From NCBI RefSeq assembly GCF_024713945.1, contig NC_134679.1:1431001-1495000 (forward strand): a stretch of DNA of 64,000 bases, read 5' to 3'. This document shows positions 35,300 to 48,208 of this stretch, piece after piece (position 1 is the first letter of the stretch; each line of letters starts with the position of its first letter). This DNA comes from Dermatophagoides farinae. Its lineage: Eukaryota > Arthropoda > Arachnida > Sarcoptiformes > Pyroglyphidae. The notes under the pieces were generated by a model. That model saw only the letters and a list, made by a program, of their open reading frames with translations, was not told where the DNA came from and searched no databases. Both the position numbers and the translations under genes were made by a program.

Positions 35300-37112
35300 T
35301 TGGTAACAAAAAAAAAAAAAAAAAAAAAAAAACATACGTTATTACCGACCAATTATGATGGATCTTATGGAAAGAATATATTCTTCTTTAAACTCATAAA
35401 TTAATTATCATTATTATTACTACTACTACTATTAATACACAGAAAGAAATAATCAACACAACAGCAGCAGCACATTGTGGATATCCGGGCCATATATACT
35501 ACATACACACACACATTGATAATTTGTTTGTATTCTCTTTCTTATGTTTGTATATGGAGATATTCCATAAATGTTTTTTTCTCTTTCTCTTTCAATCACA
35601 CACATAATTATTTACTTTTCGATCATAAATTTAATTGATGATGATGATTGTATTGAAATGCAATAAAAATTGTAATTGAAACTTGAAATTTTCAATTTTT
35701 TTTTGTGAACGAATAATAATAAAAAAATAAGACTATGATTTATGTGTAGAAAAAAACTATAATCATCGATTCTATCGATTGGATGAATTTCTCGGTCGCA
35801 TATTTATGATTTTCACTACTAACAAATCTGATCATTTGATTGATTGATTGATTGATTAATTCTAGCAAGTAATCTTACCAAAAAAAAAACACACTCATCA
35901 TTGTCATGATTGTTTTGTGTTTGTGTTTTGTTGTTGTTGTTTTTTTTAATTAAAAACATTATCATTATTACTATTAGCCAAAGGATTTGTCTTTCTTATT
36001 GAAATTCATTCACATTTAGATTATATAAATATATAAAGATTTATTTAAGTATATATAGAAAAAGCTTGATATTTATACGATGTGTAATCTTTTCGTTGAT
36101 TGTTTGTTTGTTTGTTGTTATCATTGTTGTTAGAAATGGGTGTTAACCCCTATTTAAAATCATATATACACACACACAAATCATCATACTAGATTTTGGC
36201 TTAAAATGCATGTGTTTTACTAAAATTGAAATGATGATTGTCCCCGTCATCCTTATTATTATTATTATTATTATCATCATACACGGGTGGCATAAAATGT
36301 GAAATATTGTATCATCATCATCATCATCATCATCATAATCATTTTAGAAAGAAAATTTTATTTTTTCTAAACAAAAAAAAAATGTAAGTTTCAACACAGT
36401 CACACAAATGGTGAATAGATTGATAAAATAAAAAAGAGAAAAAAAAGAAGCCACAAACCACCGCCACCAACGCCATCATACCATATTGTTTAAAATGGTA
36501 AACGCCAAAAAAAAAACGACCAATTCATCATCATCATCGACCATATATTATTGTTATTATATAGTGTGAAAGAAAATTTAACAATTTTTTTCGTTTGTCA
36601 TCATCGTCATCATTATTATTCTACCTGACCAATTGTGAATGTAATACCAAGTGATGATAATGATAATGATAATGATGATAAACATCAAATTGAATTCAAT
36701 CAATAAATATAATCATTACAGCTTGTGTGTATGATTTTTCAACAACAAATTAATTGTCATTACAAAAACAAAATTTGTTGTTGTTTTTGTTTTCATTTGT
36801 TTCTTTCCACTAACCACTGTTTGACAATTCAATTGAATGAATGAATGAATGGTCAAGGATTTCTGTTTTTTTTTATCGTCCAGTTTGCTTTGTTTCATTT
36901 TTTTTTGGCCTTTTTTCGGCTTACTATAAATGAAAATGTTGATGACACAAACGAATCATACATAGATAGTTGGATATATCATCATCATCATCATCAAATG
37001 ATAACATGTATTCATGGATGATGGCCTTTTTTCAAATTGAAGGGCATCACTCTGTTTTCGGTTGTTTGCCGAATACAGTTGGCCAACTTGTTAATGCAAT
37101 AATTCTATCCAG
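35300..37112. other. Intergenic, low-complexity
   Basis: WDFY2 3' flank and AT-rich DNA with (CAT)n near 36310-36340, (TTA)n near 36256 and short CA runs. A small near-perfect hairpin (CTGTTTTCGG...CCGAATACAG) lies at about 37052-37078. The open frame over it has no recognisable product. Confidence 0.55.
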
Positions 37113-37274
37113 TATGGCAGCGTTTCTCAAACTTCTTGTGTTATTTTACGCCGACCACTTTTTTGAAAAAGCATAAAAATCATACAAATTAGTGATTGGA
37201 TAATTGTCGGAAAATAGAATTTTTTTTTAATTTAAATTTTTCTCGCGGACCACAGTTTGGGAAGGGCTGCTATA
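37113..37274. mobile_element. hAT-like miniature inverted-repeat element (MITE)
   Basis: About 162 bases bounded by imperfect terminal inverted repeats: TATGGCAGCGTTTCTCAAACT on the left and, reverse-complemented, TATAGCAGCCCTTCCCAAACT on the right (17 of 21 positions agree). The inner sequence of the right arm, GTGGTCCGCGAG, and the CAGnnnTTCYCAAACT core are typical of hAT-family termini. The interior is AT-rich and non-coding. I could not find a convincing 8-bp target duplication, so it is old or its true ends differ by a few bases (the stricter CAG...CTG ends are 37118 and 37269). Confidence 0.65.
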
Positions 37275-37933
37275 GCAAATATCCCCATCAACAATGATTA
37301 GCTAGAAAAAAAATATTTGAATTAAAAAAAACTTGAGAGAAAAAAAAATTGCGGCAATCTAACAACAACAACAATGAGGATGACAATACTTGGATGGAAA
37401 TATATAAGCGACATATGACAATAATGTGGATGCATTTACTATCTCATCATCAACTACCTGTTGATTATTATTATTATTATTATAATCCAGGTATTGTTTT
37501 GCTGCTGCAATCTTTTTCTCTCAATCTTTTTCCATCTATCTCTCTCTCTCTCTCTCTCTCTTTTACTCAAAAGTAGTTGTAATGTTAAAGGGCAACCAAA
37601 TATATAACTTTTTATTTTTATTTTCTTGTCTTCTAACCAAACAACAATCTTCTTGTATATAATACTGTACAGATGTGATCATTTACAATCTATTCTTTTT
37701 ATTTTAAACATTTTAGGATGTTATAGTCAATGTCGACGTCGTCGTCGGTAGTCGTAGTATTTTAGTAGTAATAGTAGTCATCATCATCATCATCATCATA
37801 TCAACATTTGATTGTAAAAATTTATTTTTTTTTCTACCTGGCTAACTCAGATATCAGGTTGGCGGCTATCAGTTCAGTTCGGGTTCGATGGTTATTCTTT
37901 TTTTTTTCTATTTCTGCTTCTTCTGTTTTTTTT

Positions 37934-37964
<31 letters not shown>

Positions 37965-38756
37965 ACAACAACATTTCGGCTACGATTCGTAGTCGTCGTT
38001 CAAATGAACGGGTCGACTTTTAACTTTGACTTCAAACTGATCACAAGTGGTGGTGGTGCTGGTGGTGGTTGTTGTTGTTGTTGTTGTTCTGCTTGAATGA
38101 GACAACGATTGTTTTTACCTTTTTCTCTTCTTTTTTCATTATATTCATTGTGTGTGTGTGTGTGTGTTGGTTTTTTTTTATATTTTCTTTTATATGGCCT
38201 AGGCCATTCTATTATTATCTTCGTTTATATGTGTCTGTGTATGTTTTCCTGTTTTTTTTAATGTCTTCTGATTGATATATGAAAGATGCACGCACACACA
38301 CACACACACACAATATACACACTGAAGAAGAATTGGTCATCCATTTACCTTCGGCCAATCATCAACCTGCTTATGTGTCTTGATTATTTGGTGTTTTTAT
38401 TTTCTATTTTTTTTATGCGTGTGCAATCATTGATTTGATGAATTGATGTTCGAATATTTATATATTCGATAGGTTATTTTCCCCAACTCATCTGATTTTT
38501 TTTTCGTCATAATTTCTTATTTTCTTCCAATTACAACTTTTTCATTCTTATTCGTTCGATAAAATGATTTGATCATCGTCATCAAGCATAATTTCATTAT
38601 TTGTTTGTTTGTTTTATTAATGTGGATAAATAAATTTTTTTTTCCAAATGAAATACGTGATGTGTTTTTCATAGATTTTTCGCGATGATCGTCAATATTG
38701 GATAACTACCTGTTGAATATATCCAACCAAGATTATCATCGACAACAACAACAACA
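37275..38756. promoter_or_regulatory. Upstream region of myosin VIIa
   Basis: Contains (CT)n at about 37540-37561, (CAT)n tracts, and a GC-richer stretch at about 37845-38000 with ATCAGTTCAGTTCGGGTTCG, resembling arthropod initiator sequence; this may be the transcription start with a 5' UTR intron before 38757. No coding frame recognised. Confidence 0.35.
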
Positions 38757-41700
38757 ATGGTTATCGTTACCAGGGTAAGTTATTTTGATCATCAATCAAT
38801 CATTCATTGATTCGATTTTTTATTTGTCAATTTATGATTATCATCATTTTAACCTTAATAAATATACAGGACGATTATATTTGGGTTGAACCACAAACCA
38901 AACAGGCATTCGATGTTGCTATCGGTGCTCGTGTCAAAGCGGTAGAAGGACAAAAAACATTGGTCATCGATGATGATGGCAACGTATGTGTTCATTATTA
39001 ATCGAATGAGTCGAAAATTTGATTTAAAAAATTGAATTTTTAAACAGGAAATTTGGCTCGCACCGGAACGACGTATTAAAGCCATGCATCCAACATCAGT
39101 GCATGGTGTAGAAGATATGATCTCTTTAGGTGATCTTCATGAATCGGGAATTCTTCGTAATCTTTTGATTCGTTATAATGAAAGCATAATCTATGTGAGT
39201 TATGATTAATTTTTTTTGTTGTTGTTCGTGTGTTGCCTATTATTTTATTGAAGCCAAATATTCAAAAGATGTTTATATTGAAAAAAAAATCCATTATTTA
39301 TTTTTCCAGACATATACCGGTTCAATTTTAGTTGCAGTGAATCCATATCAAATATTACCAATATATACAATCGAACAAATCAAACTATATCGTGACAAAA
39401 AGATTGGTGAATTACCGCCACATATATTTGCCATTGGAGATAATGCCTATAATAATATGAAACGTTATGGCCAAAATCAATGTATTATTATTAGTGGCGA
39501 AAGTGGTGCAGGTAAAACTGAATCAACAAAATTAATTCTACAATATTTGGCTGCCATTAGTGGTCAACATTCATGGATTGAACAACAGATACTTGAAGCA
39601 AATCCTATACTTGAAGGTAATTATTTTTTTTTTTACATTCATTTTGATTACATTTTAATTTTGCTCTCAATTCCCATAAGCATTTGGAAACGCAAAAACA
39701 ATTAGAAACGATAATTCAAGTAGATTTGGTAAATATATTGATATTCATTTCAATAAACATGGTGTAATTGAAGGTGCTAAAATTGATGAATATCTATTGG
39801 AAAAATCACGTATCGTAAATCAAGCGATTGATGAACGAAATTATCATATATTTTATTGTATGTTGGCCGGTCTTAGTAAAGAAGATAAATTGAAATTAGA
39901 ATTACAAGATGCATCGAAATATTATTATCTTACACAAGGTGGTTCGATCACCTGTGAAGGTCGTGATGACGCTGCTGAATTTGCCGATATTCGTTCAGCA
40001 ATGAAAGTGTTAATGTTTTCTGATTCAGAAATCTGGGATATTCTCAAGATTCTTAGCCTATTACTACATATTGGTAATATCAAATATAAAGCAATGTTGG
40101 TATCGAATTTAGATGCATCAGAAATCATCAATATATCTAGTACAGAAACAGCTGCCCGATTATTACAGGTTGATCGTCAAAATTTGATTGATGCATTGAC
40201 CACTCGAACTATATTTGCACATGGTGAAATTGTGGTATCAACATTGAGCACCGAACAAGCACAAGATATACGAGATGCCCTCGTCAAAGGAATCTATGGT
40301 CGAATGTTCATATGGATTGTCAACAAAATCAATTCGGCAATTTATAGACAGAAAACATCATCATCACATTATCGTAGCTCGATCGGTGTTCTGGATATTT
40401 TTGGTTTCGAAAATTTTAACGTCAATAGTTTTGAACAATTTTGTATAAATTATGCTAATGAAAATCTTCAGCAATTTTTTGTCCGACATATTTTCAAATT
40501 GGAGCAAGAAGAATACAATCTTGAAACAATCAACTGGCAACATATTGAGTTCGTCGATAATCAAGAAGCATTGGATTTGATAGCCACCAAACCAATGAAC
40601 ATAATGGCATTGATTGATGAGGAAAGCAAATTTCCAAAAGGCACTGATGTTACTTTGTTGAATAAATTGCACAAAACTCATAGCACCAACGACAATTATT
40701 TGAAACCCAAAGCTGATATTGATCAATCATTCGGATTGAATCATTTTGCTGGTGTGGTTTTTTATAAAACCGAAGGTTTCTTAGAGAAAAATCGTGACAC
40801 TTTCAATGCCGATCTTATACAATTGATTCAAGTTAGTCAGAATAAATTTTTACGTCAATTATTTGCACAGGATTTTGCTATGGGTAATGATACTAGAAAG
40901 AAAGCACCAACATTGAGCACTCAATTCAAAAAATCATTAGATTCATTGATGCGACAATTGAGCAATTGTCATCCATTCTTCATTCGATGTATAAAACCAA
41001 ATGAATACAAAAAACCAATGGTAAACATTTAATGTGTTTGTGTTTAATCGGTTTTGAATCATTTTTGTTTTTTTTTCTAGATGTTTGATCGAATTCTATG
41101 TTGCAAACAATTGCGATATTCTGGTATGATGGAAACCATTCGAATTCGTCGTGCTGGTTATCCAATACGGCATACGTTTGCCGAATTTGTTGAACGTTAT
41201 CGATTTCTGATTACCGGTGTACCACCAGTTCACAAAGTTAGCGATTGTCGAGCTGTCACTGCCAAAATTTGTTCTGCTGTTTTGTCCAAATCGGATTATC
41301 AACTTGGCAAGACCAAGGTTTTTCTAAAAGATGCTCATGATCTATTCTTAGAACAAGAACGAGATCGGGTATTGACCAAACACATCATTACATTACAACG
41401 AGCTATCCGTTGTTGGTATTATAGGAGAAAATTTTTGCAATCAAAAAATGCAGCGATCATAATTCAAAAATATTATCGTGGCTTTATACAAAGAAAAAAA
41501 TATCATATGATTCGAATCGGTTGTTATCGTTTACAAGCTTTGATACGATCTAGATTATTGACCAATCAATTCCGTTGTCTCCGTAATCATATTGTTGCAT
41601 TACAAGCGATTAGTCGTGGTTACCTGTTACGTAAAGAATTCAAATCACGACAAAAGGCTGCCCTAAAAATTCAATCTTTTATTCGCGGTTTTATTGCTAG

Positions 41701-44700
41701 AAAAAAATTTATTAAATTACGAGATGAAAGTCAAAAATTGATCGAAGCACAAATATTGAAAGAACAAGAAGTAAATCAATTGATGAAAAAGATGAATCCG
41801 AAAAAAGCAAAAGAAATTGCCGAACAAAAATATAATGAACGATTACAGGAATTCGAAATACGAAAAAAAGAAGAGGAGATTGAAGATCAGAAAAAAATTG
41901 CCCAAAAAAAGGCGGCTATAACTGATGCTGTTCTAAGACAAGAAGAAGTGGTTGATGATTCAAAATTAGTGGATGCTATGTTTGACTTTTTGCCTCGTGC
42001 TGAAAGTCAAAATGATCATCAGGCCAATGGTGGTCAAAATGGTCCGACAGCTTTTAGCGATCTAGAACGTGTAGTGAATGGTGAAAATAATCATAATGGC
42101 ATCAGTAATGATACAAGTAGCGAATTAATCGTACCACAATTACCACAGGAAGAGGACGAAGATTTGTCCGAATATAAATTCCAGAAATTTGCATCGACCT
42201 ATTTCCAGGCCAATGTTACTCATCAATACCAAAGAAAACCATTAAAACAACCGTTACTAGCTCTTAAAACACAAGGCGATTGTATGGCATCAATTGCATT
42301 ATGGATCACCATCTTACGATTCATGGGAGATTTAGGCGAGCCAAATTTTCATACATTAGGTCGAGATAATACATCTGTGATGAGTAAAGTGACGGCTACA
42401 TTGGGCAGAAATTTCATCAAAAGCAAAGAATATCTTGATGCACAGATGAATGGTCATCATCATCATGATGGTCATGAACAACATCATCATGAACAGCCAA
42501 AACCAAAATCTCGATCAATCCGTAATAAGCTTGTTTCGTTGACATTGAAAAAGAAGAATAAATTAAGTGAAGATGTTCGACGACGACTACAAGAAGATGA
42601 TCTTGCTGCCGATACATATAGTAGTTGGTTAGAATCACGACCAACTTCCAATTTGGAGAAGCTTCATTTTATCATTGGACACGGTATTCTACGAGAAGAG
42701 CTCAGGTAATTTTTTTTGTTGTTGTTGGTGTTCAATAATCCAATTATAATTATCATACAACAAAAAAAACATAACTGGTTTTTCATTTGATTTGTTCAAT
42801 TTTTTTTTTGCTTTCACAAATAAGGGACGAAATTTATTGTCAGATTTGCAAACAATTGACTCATAATCCATCAAAAAGTTCTCATGCTCGAGGTTGGATC
42901 CTCTTGTCGCTTTGTGTGGGATGTTTTGCGCCATCGAAAAAGGTAAGTACTTTTTCTCGGATGTCAGAAATAGACATTCCAAAGAAAATTATCGAATTCG
43001 GATTAGGCATTAATTTTTTTTCTTCTTTCATTCATTCAATTTCTATTAATTTTCTTTAGTTTGTCAAATACCTGTTGAATTTTATACGCGAAGGTCCGCC
43101 AGGCTATGCACCGTATTGTGAAGATAGATTAAGGCGAACATTTGTAAATGGTACACGAGGACAGCCACCTTCGTGGCTGGAATTACAAGCAACCAAATCG
43201 AAACGTCCGCTTTTATTACCAATAACATTTATGGATGGTAATACGAAAACATTGTCGGCCGATTCGGCCACTACAGCTCGTGAATTATGTGCTAAGCTGT
43301 CGGAAAAAATTGATTTGAAAGATCAATTTGGATTTTCATTGTATATTGCATTGTTCGATAAAGTTTCATCGTTAGGCAGTGGTGGTGAACATGTAATGGA
43401 TGCCATCTCACAATGTGAACAATATGCTAAAGAGCAAGGAGCACAAGAACGGAATGCACCTTGGCGTTTATTTTTTCGTAAAGAAATATTTGCACCATGG
43501 CATGATCCTAGCCTGGATCCGGTAGCCACTAATCTTATCTATCAACAGGTAGTTCGTGGCGTTAAATTTGGTGAATATAGATGCGAAAAAGAAGAAGAAT
43601 TAGCTATGATTGCTGCACAACAATATTATGTTGAAATTGGTAGTGAATTTAACCCAGAAAATCTTTCTACCGTGATTGCTAACTATGTGCCTGATCATCA
43701 TTTACATTCGAATGAAAAAAGTATTGAAAAATGGACTAATCTCATCATAATGGCATACAAAAAGGTATTTACATTATTCTTATAGTTATTTATAGTATAT
43801 AGTGATGATGATGATCATAACAATTTAAATAATGTTCATTGTGTTTTTATTTGTTTGTGTAGAGCTATTTTCATAAAGAAAAGATAGCATCGATCAAGAT
43901 CAAGGAAGACATTACTGAATATGCCAAATATAAATGGCCATTATTGTTTTCACGCTTCTATGAAGCTCTACGTATTGAGGGACCATTGTTACAAAAGAAT
44001 GACATTATTATAGCTATCAATTGGACTGGTATTTATATGGTTGATGACCAAGAGCAAGTATTGCTTGAATTATCATTCGCTGAAATAACAAACGCTGAAA
44101 GCCATAAAAGTGATCGACCTTTTATGCAAAATTTTGTCATCACTACTGTTCGTGATGAAAAATTTGTCTTTCAATCACCAAATTCTGTTGATATTTGTGA
44201 ATTGGTTAATTTTTTTATCGATGGATTGAAAAATCGTTCGAAATTTGTTATTGCCACACAGGATTACAGGGCCCAAGCATCCAGTGCATTATCATTCATT
44301 CAAGGAGATCTTATGATTCTGGAAAATAATCTAACTGGTGAAAATGTACAAAAACAATCCTGGGTACAAGTAAGATTGGATAAAAGTGGTGAAAAAGGCG
44401 ATGTTCCAACAGGTATTTTGTTGATTACAATCTATCGATTGTTTGATTTTTTTTCTGATTATCATCAATTATATAGAATATCTTTATGTATTACCGACGA
44501 CAAGTAAACCATCGAATTCAACATTGGCCATATTTAATGATAGCAATTTCGAAGAACATCGAACACTTTATTCACAAGCTAATGGTTTTAATAGCCATGA
44601 AAAACCACATACACTGGAAGAGTATGCAATTGATCATTTTCGACCACCACCAAAGAATACATTTCAACGTACATTGACATTTACCTCACCAAGAAAACGG

Positions 44701-46767
44701 AATGCCGAACAATTGTGGAAACATTCACGCGATCCTATTAAACAGCCTTTATTGAAAAAATTACTTAACAAAGATGAATTGGTTCAGGAAAGCTCATTTG
44801 CTTTTAATGATATCCTTTTCACAAGAAATTCATTTATTTTTTATTATTATCATGATCAAAGTTTTTTTTCTAGCCTAATTTTCTATTTTTTTTCTAAAAC
44901 CATTTGATGATTATTATCCTTAACTTCATTGTACCAATTCTTAAGTATATGGGCGATCTTCCTTCAAGACGAGCACGTAGCAGTAATGATCTTACTGATC
45001 AAATTTTTGAAGGACCACTAAAATATGTAAGTTATTTTGAGATTCACAATAATCCAAATTAATTATAAATCTAATTAATTGATTAATTAATTAATTAATC
45101 AATAGGATATCCTAAGAGATGAGATTTATTGCCAGATAATGAAACAATTGACCGATAATAAAAATCGATTAAGCGAAGAAAAAGGATGGGAATTAATGTG
45201 GCTGGCTACCGGATTATTTGTTCCTAGTCAAGCATTATTACGTCAATTGACATTGTTTCTAAAGACACGACGACATCCGGTTGCAATGGATTCATTACAA
45301 CGGCTACATAAAACACTTAGAAATGGACAACGTAAATATCCACCACATTTGGTCGAAGTGGAAGCCATTCAACATAAAACAACACAAATATTTCATAAAG
45401 TCTATTTTCCTGATGATACCGATGAAGTAATCAATAATGGTGTTGCAAATTTTGATTTTGAAAAATTAATGTTTTTTTTCATTCAAGGCATTTGAAGTAG
45501 ATTCAAGTACAAGAGCCAAAGATTTTTGTCTAGAAATTGCACAAAGGTTGAATCTAAAATCCGCTGAAGGATTCAGTCTGTTTGTTAAAATTGCCGACAA
45601 AGTAATCAGTGTGCCGGAAGGAGATTTTTTCTTCGATTTTGTTCGTCATCTAACCGATTGGATACGAAAAGCACGATCATCTCGTGATGGTAGTGTACCA
45701 CAATTTACTTATCAAGTTTTTTTCATGAAAAAACTTTGGACCAATACAATTCCCGGTAAAGATCGTAATGCCGATATCAGATTTCATTATCATCAAGTAT
45801 GTCAAAAAAAATTTTTTTTCATCTGTTTTTAATCTATAGCTAATAAATTTCTTTTGAATCAAAACAGGAATTACCTAAATTACTTCGTGGCTATCATAAA
45901 TGTACGAAAGAAGATGCAGCTCGTCTAGCTGCTCTAATACTTAGAGTACGATTCGGTGACAGTAAATATCCAATGGAATTACAATCAATTCAGTAAGTTG
46001 AGTGATTTTGAAAATAAAAAAAAAATGCTAAATTGATTTTAATCCCATTTTTACAGCAATTTTTTACATGAAATCATACCAAACGATTTGATAAAAACAC
46101 AAAGCTCAAGTGAATGGAAAAAAGTAAGCGACATATCGACATTTGATGATCGACTATATATAGCCTGTCAATTTTAATCAATTATTGATCTTTTTCTAAT
46201 GTTTTATCAAAGCAAATATTGAATCTATATAATCAAGATACCGGTATGACACCAGAGAATGCAAAGATAACATTCTTAAAATATGTTCATAAATGGCCTA
46301 CATTTGGATCGGCATTTTTCGAAGTCAAAGTAAGCCATATAGTGTTCTTGATAATAATGTGCAATAATTGTCAAACTAATTTTTTTTTCTCCACAGCAAA
46401 CTGGTGATACAACCAATTATCCAGAACATTTATTAATTGCTATCAATAAAAATGGTGTCAGCCTTGATTGATCCGAATACGAAAAACATTTTGGTCACAC
46501 ATCCATTTACAAGAATCTCAAATTGGAGTAGCGGTATTACTTATTTTCATATGACAATCGGCAATCTAGTACGTGGTAGTAAATTACTTTGTGAAACTTC
46601 ATTGGTAAGTGCAGTGTATTTTTTTTGTGTATTTTATATAAATTTAATTTTCCAATCAATCGATTCTTGTTTAGGGCTATAAAATGGATGATCTACTTAC
46701 TTCGTACATAAGTCTAATGTTGAACAATCTGAATAAACAAAAAAATACGATCAAATCATCAAAGTGA
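38757..46767 (+). CDS. Myo7a (ck): Unconventional myosin VIIa
   Basis: Actin motor for stereocilia, bristles and membrane tethering. Eighteen exons: 38757-38774, 38870-38983, 39048-39194, 39310-39616, 39681-41020, 41081-42705, 42825-42942, 43060-43764, 43863-44412, 44477-44809, 44935-45026, 45106-45426, 45488-45796, 45868-45992, 46057-46123, 46213-46329, 46397-46604 and 46675-46767; about 2195 residues (human 2215). Order: motor with P-loop GESGAGKT (about 156) and switch [13 protein letters not shown], switch [12 protein letters not shown] motifs (about 743-860); charged helix (about 865-930); MyTH4 ([16 protein letters not shown] onward), FERM, SH3 (about 1592-1650), MyTH4, FERM. The last exons match the family through [13 protein letters not shown]. 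The intron at 44810-44934 is AT-AC type. A single extra G at 46466 (GVSL|G|IDPNTKN) shifts the frame in the last FERM domain; all flanking sequence is conserved. Confidence 0.96.
44810..44934 (+). other. U12-type AT-AC intron within myosin VIIa
   Basis: The 5' end is ATATCCTTT, the 3' end is AC, and TCCTTAAC, the U12 branch-site consensus, lies at 44917-44924 with the branch adenosine 11-12 bases from the end. Splicing GCTTTTAATG to CAATTCTTAAG gives AFNAILKYMGD, matching the conserved myosin VII AFIAVLKYMGD. There is no usable GT-AG alternative at this spot; retention would end in a stop soon after. Confidence 0.92.
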
Positions 46768-48208
46768 TATAATAATTCATCAACATTATCATCATCATTC
46801 CAAAAGAACAAACAATGAGACGAGAGACAATGGGGAAAATTTCTATCTTGAAGAACAAAAAACCTACTGCATTCTGTATATCTTTTGTGATAAATAAATT
46901 TTTTTTTTTAAATGTCAATTTGTTTTCCAAACAAATCAAACTCGACGATAAAACAATACTGTCTTTGTAATTGTGAATTTTCTTTGTCTCATCTTTGGAT
47001 CGTCATTTGCGTCATTTTTTTTTTACTTAAATTAAATCAATTTTTTTCAATCAACTGATCATTTTAAATTCATATTTCTGCAATTATAATTTATATAATA
47101 AAAAAAAGATGAAATTGTCAATGATGGAAAATGATGGATAGAAATGTGTTTTTTTTTGCCAATAATAATTATCAATGGATTTTGTCACAGTGTGTGTGTG
47201 TGTTAGGGTCACATTGCAAATTTTGTTGTTTGATTAGAAAAAAAAGAACATGGTAGAGTACAAAAACGAAAAAGAAGAAGCCAATAATTGTACAAGTTTT
47301 CAGTGTGATTTTTTTTTTGATTTTCATTCACCGTTCAAATTTTGAATGTGAATGATTCGAAAAAAAAAATGATGGTGGAAAGAAAACGCGAATGTAGTGG
47401 ATAATAATAAAAAAAAATCATCATTTTTTTCATATTAATTAAAAACATATCACCGTTTTTTTTTTTGCTCAAACACACACACATTTACACAATTCTCGGA
47501 ATTATTATTTTAGGGAGAGAGAAAAGTGAGAATAAAAAAGAGAATATAGAGTAACATCAGGGGAATGGGGGTGAAATATTTCAGATTTTCAAATAGTAGG
47601 TGTGTAATTGATTAATGACCATAAGAATTGATTTGATTTTATAAATGAATAAGGAGAATCAAAAAAAAAAAAAAAAAATCAGGCGATAAAAAGAGAGAGA
47701 AAAAAAATCGATCAAGTGTAATGTGTGTGTTTGTTTGTGTGTGTGGTGTGTGCTTGAAACAAATAATTGATTTGTGTATGTGATGAATGTTTTTTTTTTT
47801 ATTTAATTAGCAAATTATATCTGGTATAGTATAAATTGTAATAATAATTAATAATTATAATTTAAAAAGTAGCAAATAAGAAATGATGGCCACACACACT
47901 CTTCCACAAGAAATTGGTTAAAATTATTATGTTTATTTTTTTTTTGTTTGTTTTTAAAATAATATAGCTGTATATGAATGTGGTATGTGTGTGTGTATAT
48001 CTGTGTTTGTATAGTATTTATGTAATTATTGACGGAATCCACGAATTGACAGGTTGTTGTTTCTAAATTTTATTTTGTTTGTTTTTTAATGGTTGGTATT
48101 TTTGAATGGTTTGCTTTCAAATTAAAAATCAAAATGACACACATAAACACCCACATACAATATGGATAAAAATTCTTGGAGCTATTTATGTATATTCGAA
48201 ATCAATGT
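46768..48208. other. Convergent intergenic region between myosin VIIa and eIF4A
   Basis: AATAAATT near 46892 may end the myosin transcript. The rest is poly-A/T, (GT)n near 47190 and 47720, and AT-rich DNA that includes the long eIF4A 3' flank. No gene recognised. Confidence 0.6.

Noticed and set aside
36970-37176. 68-codon frame overlapping the MITE
   Set aside because: No recognisable product; it starts in a CAT repeat and ends inside the transposon's left arm.
44803-44907. Read-through of the myosin VIIa exon to a stop
   Set aside because: Breaks a conserved block; the AT-AC intron explains it exactly.
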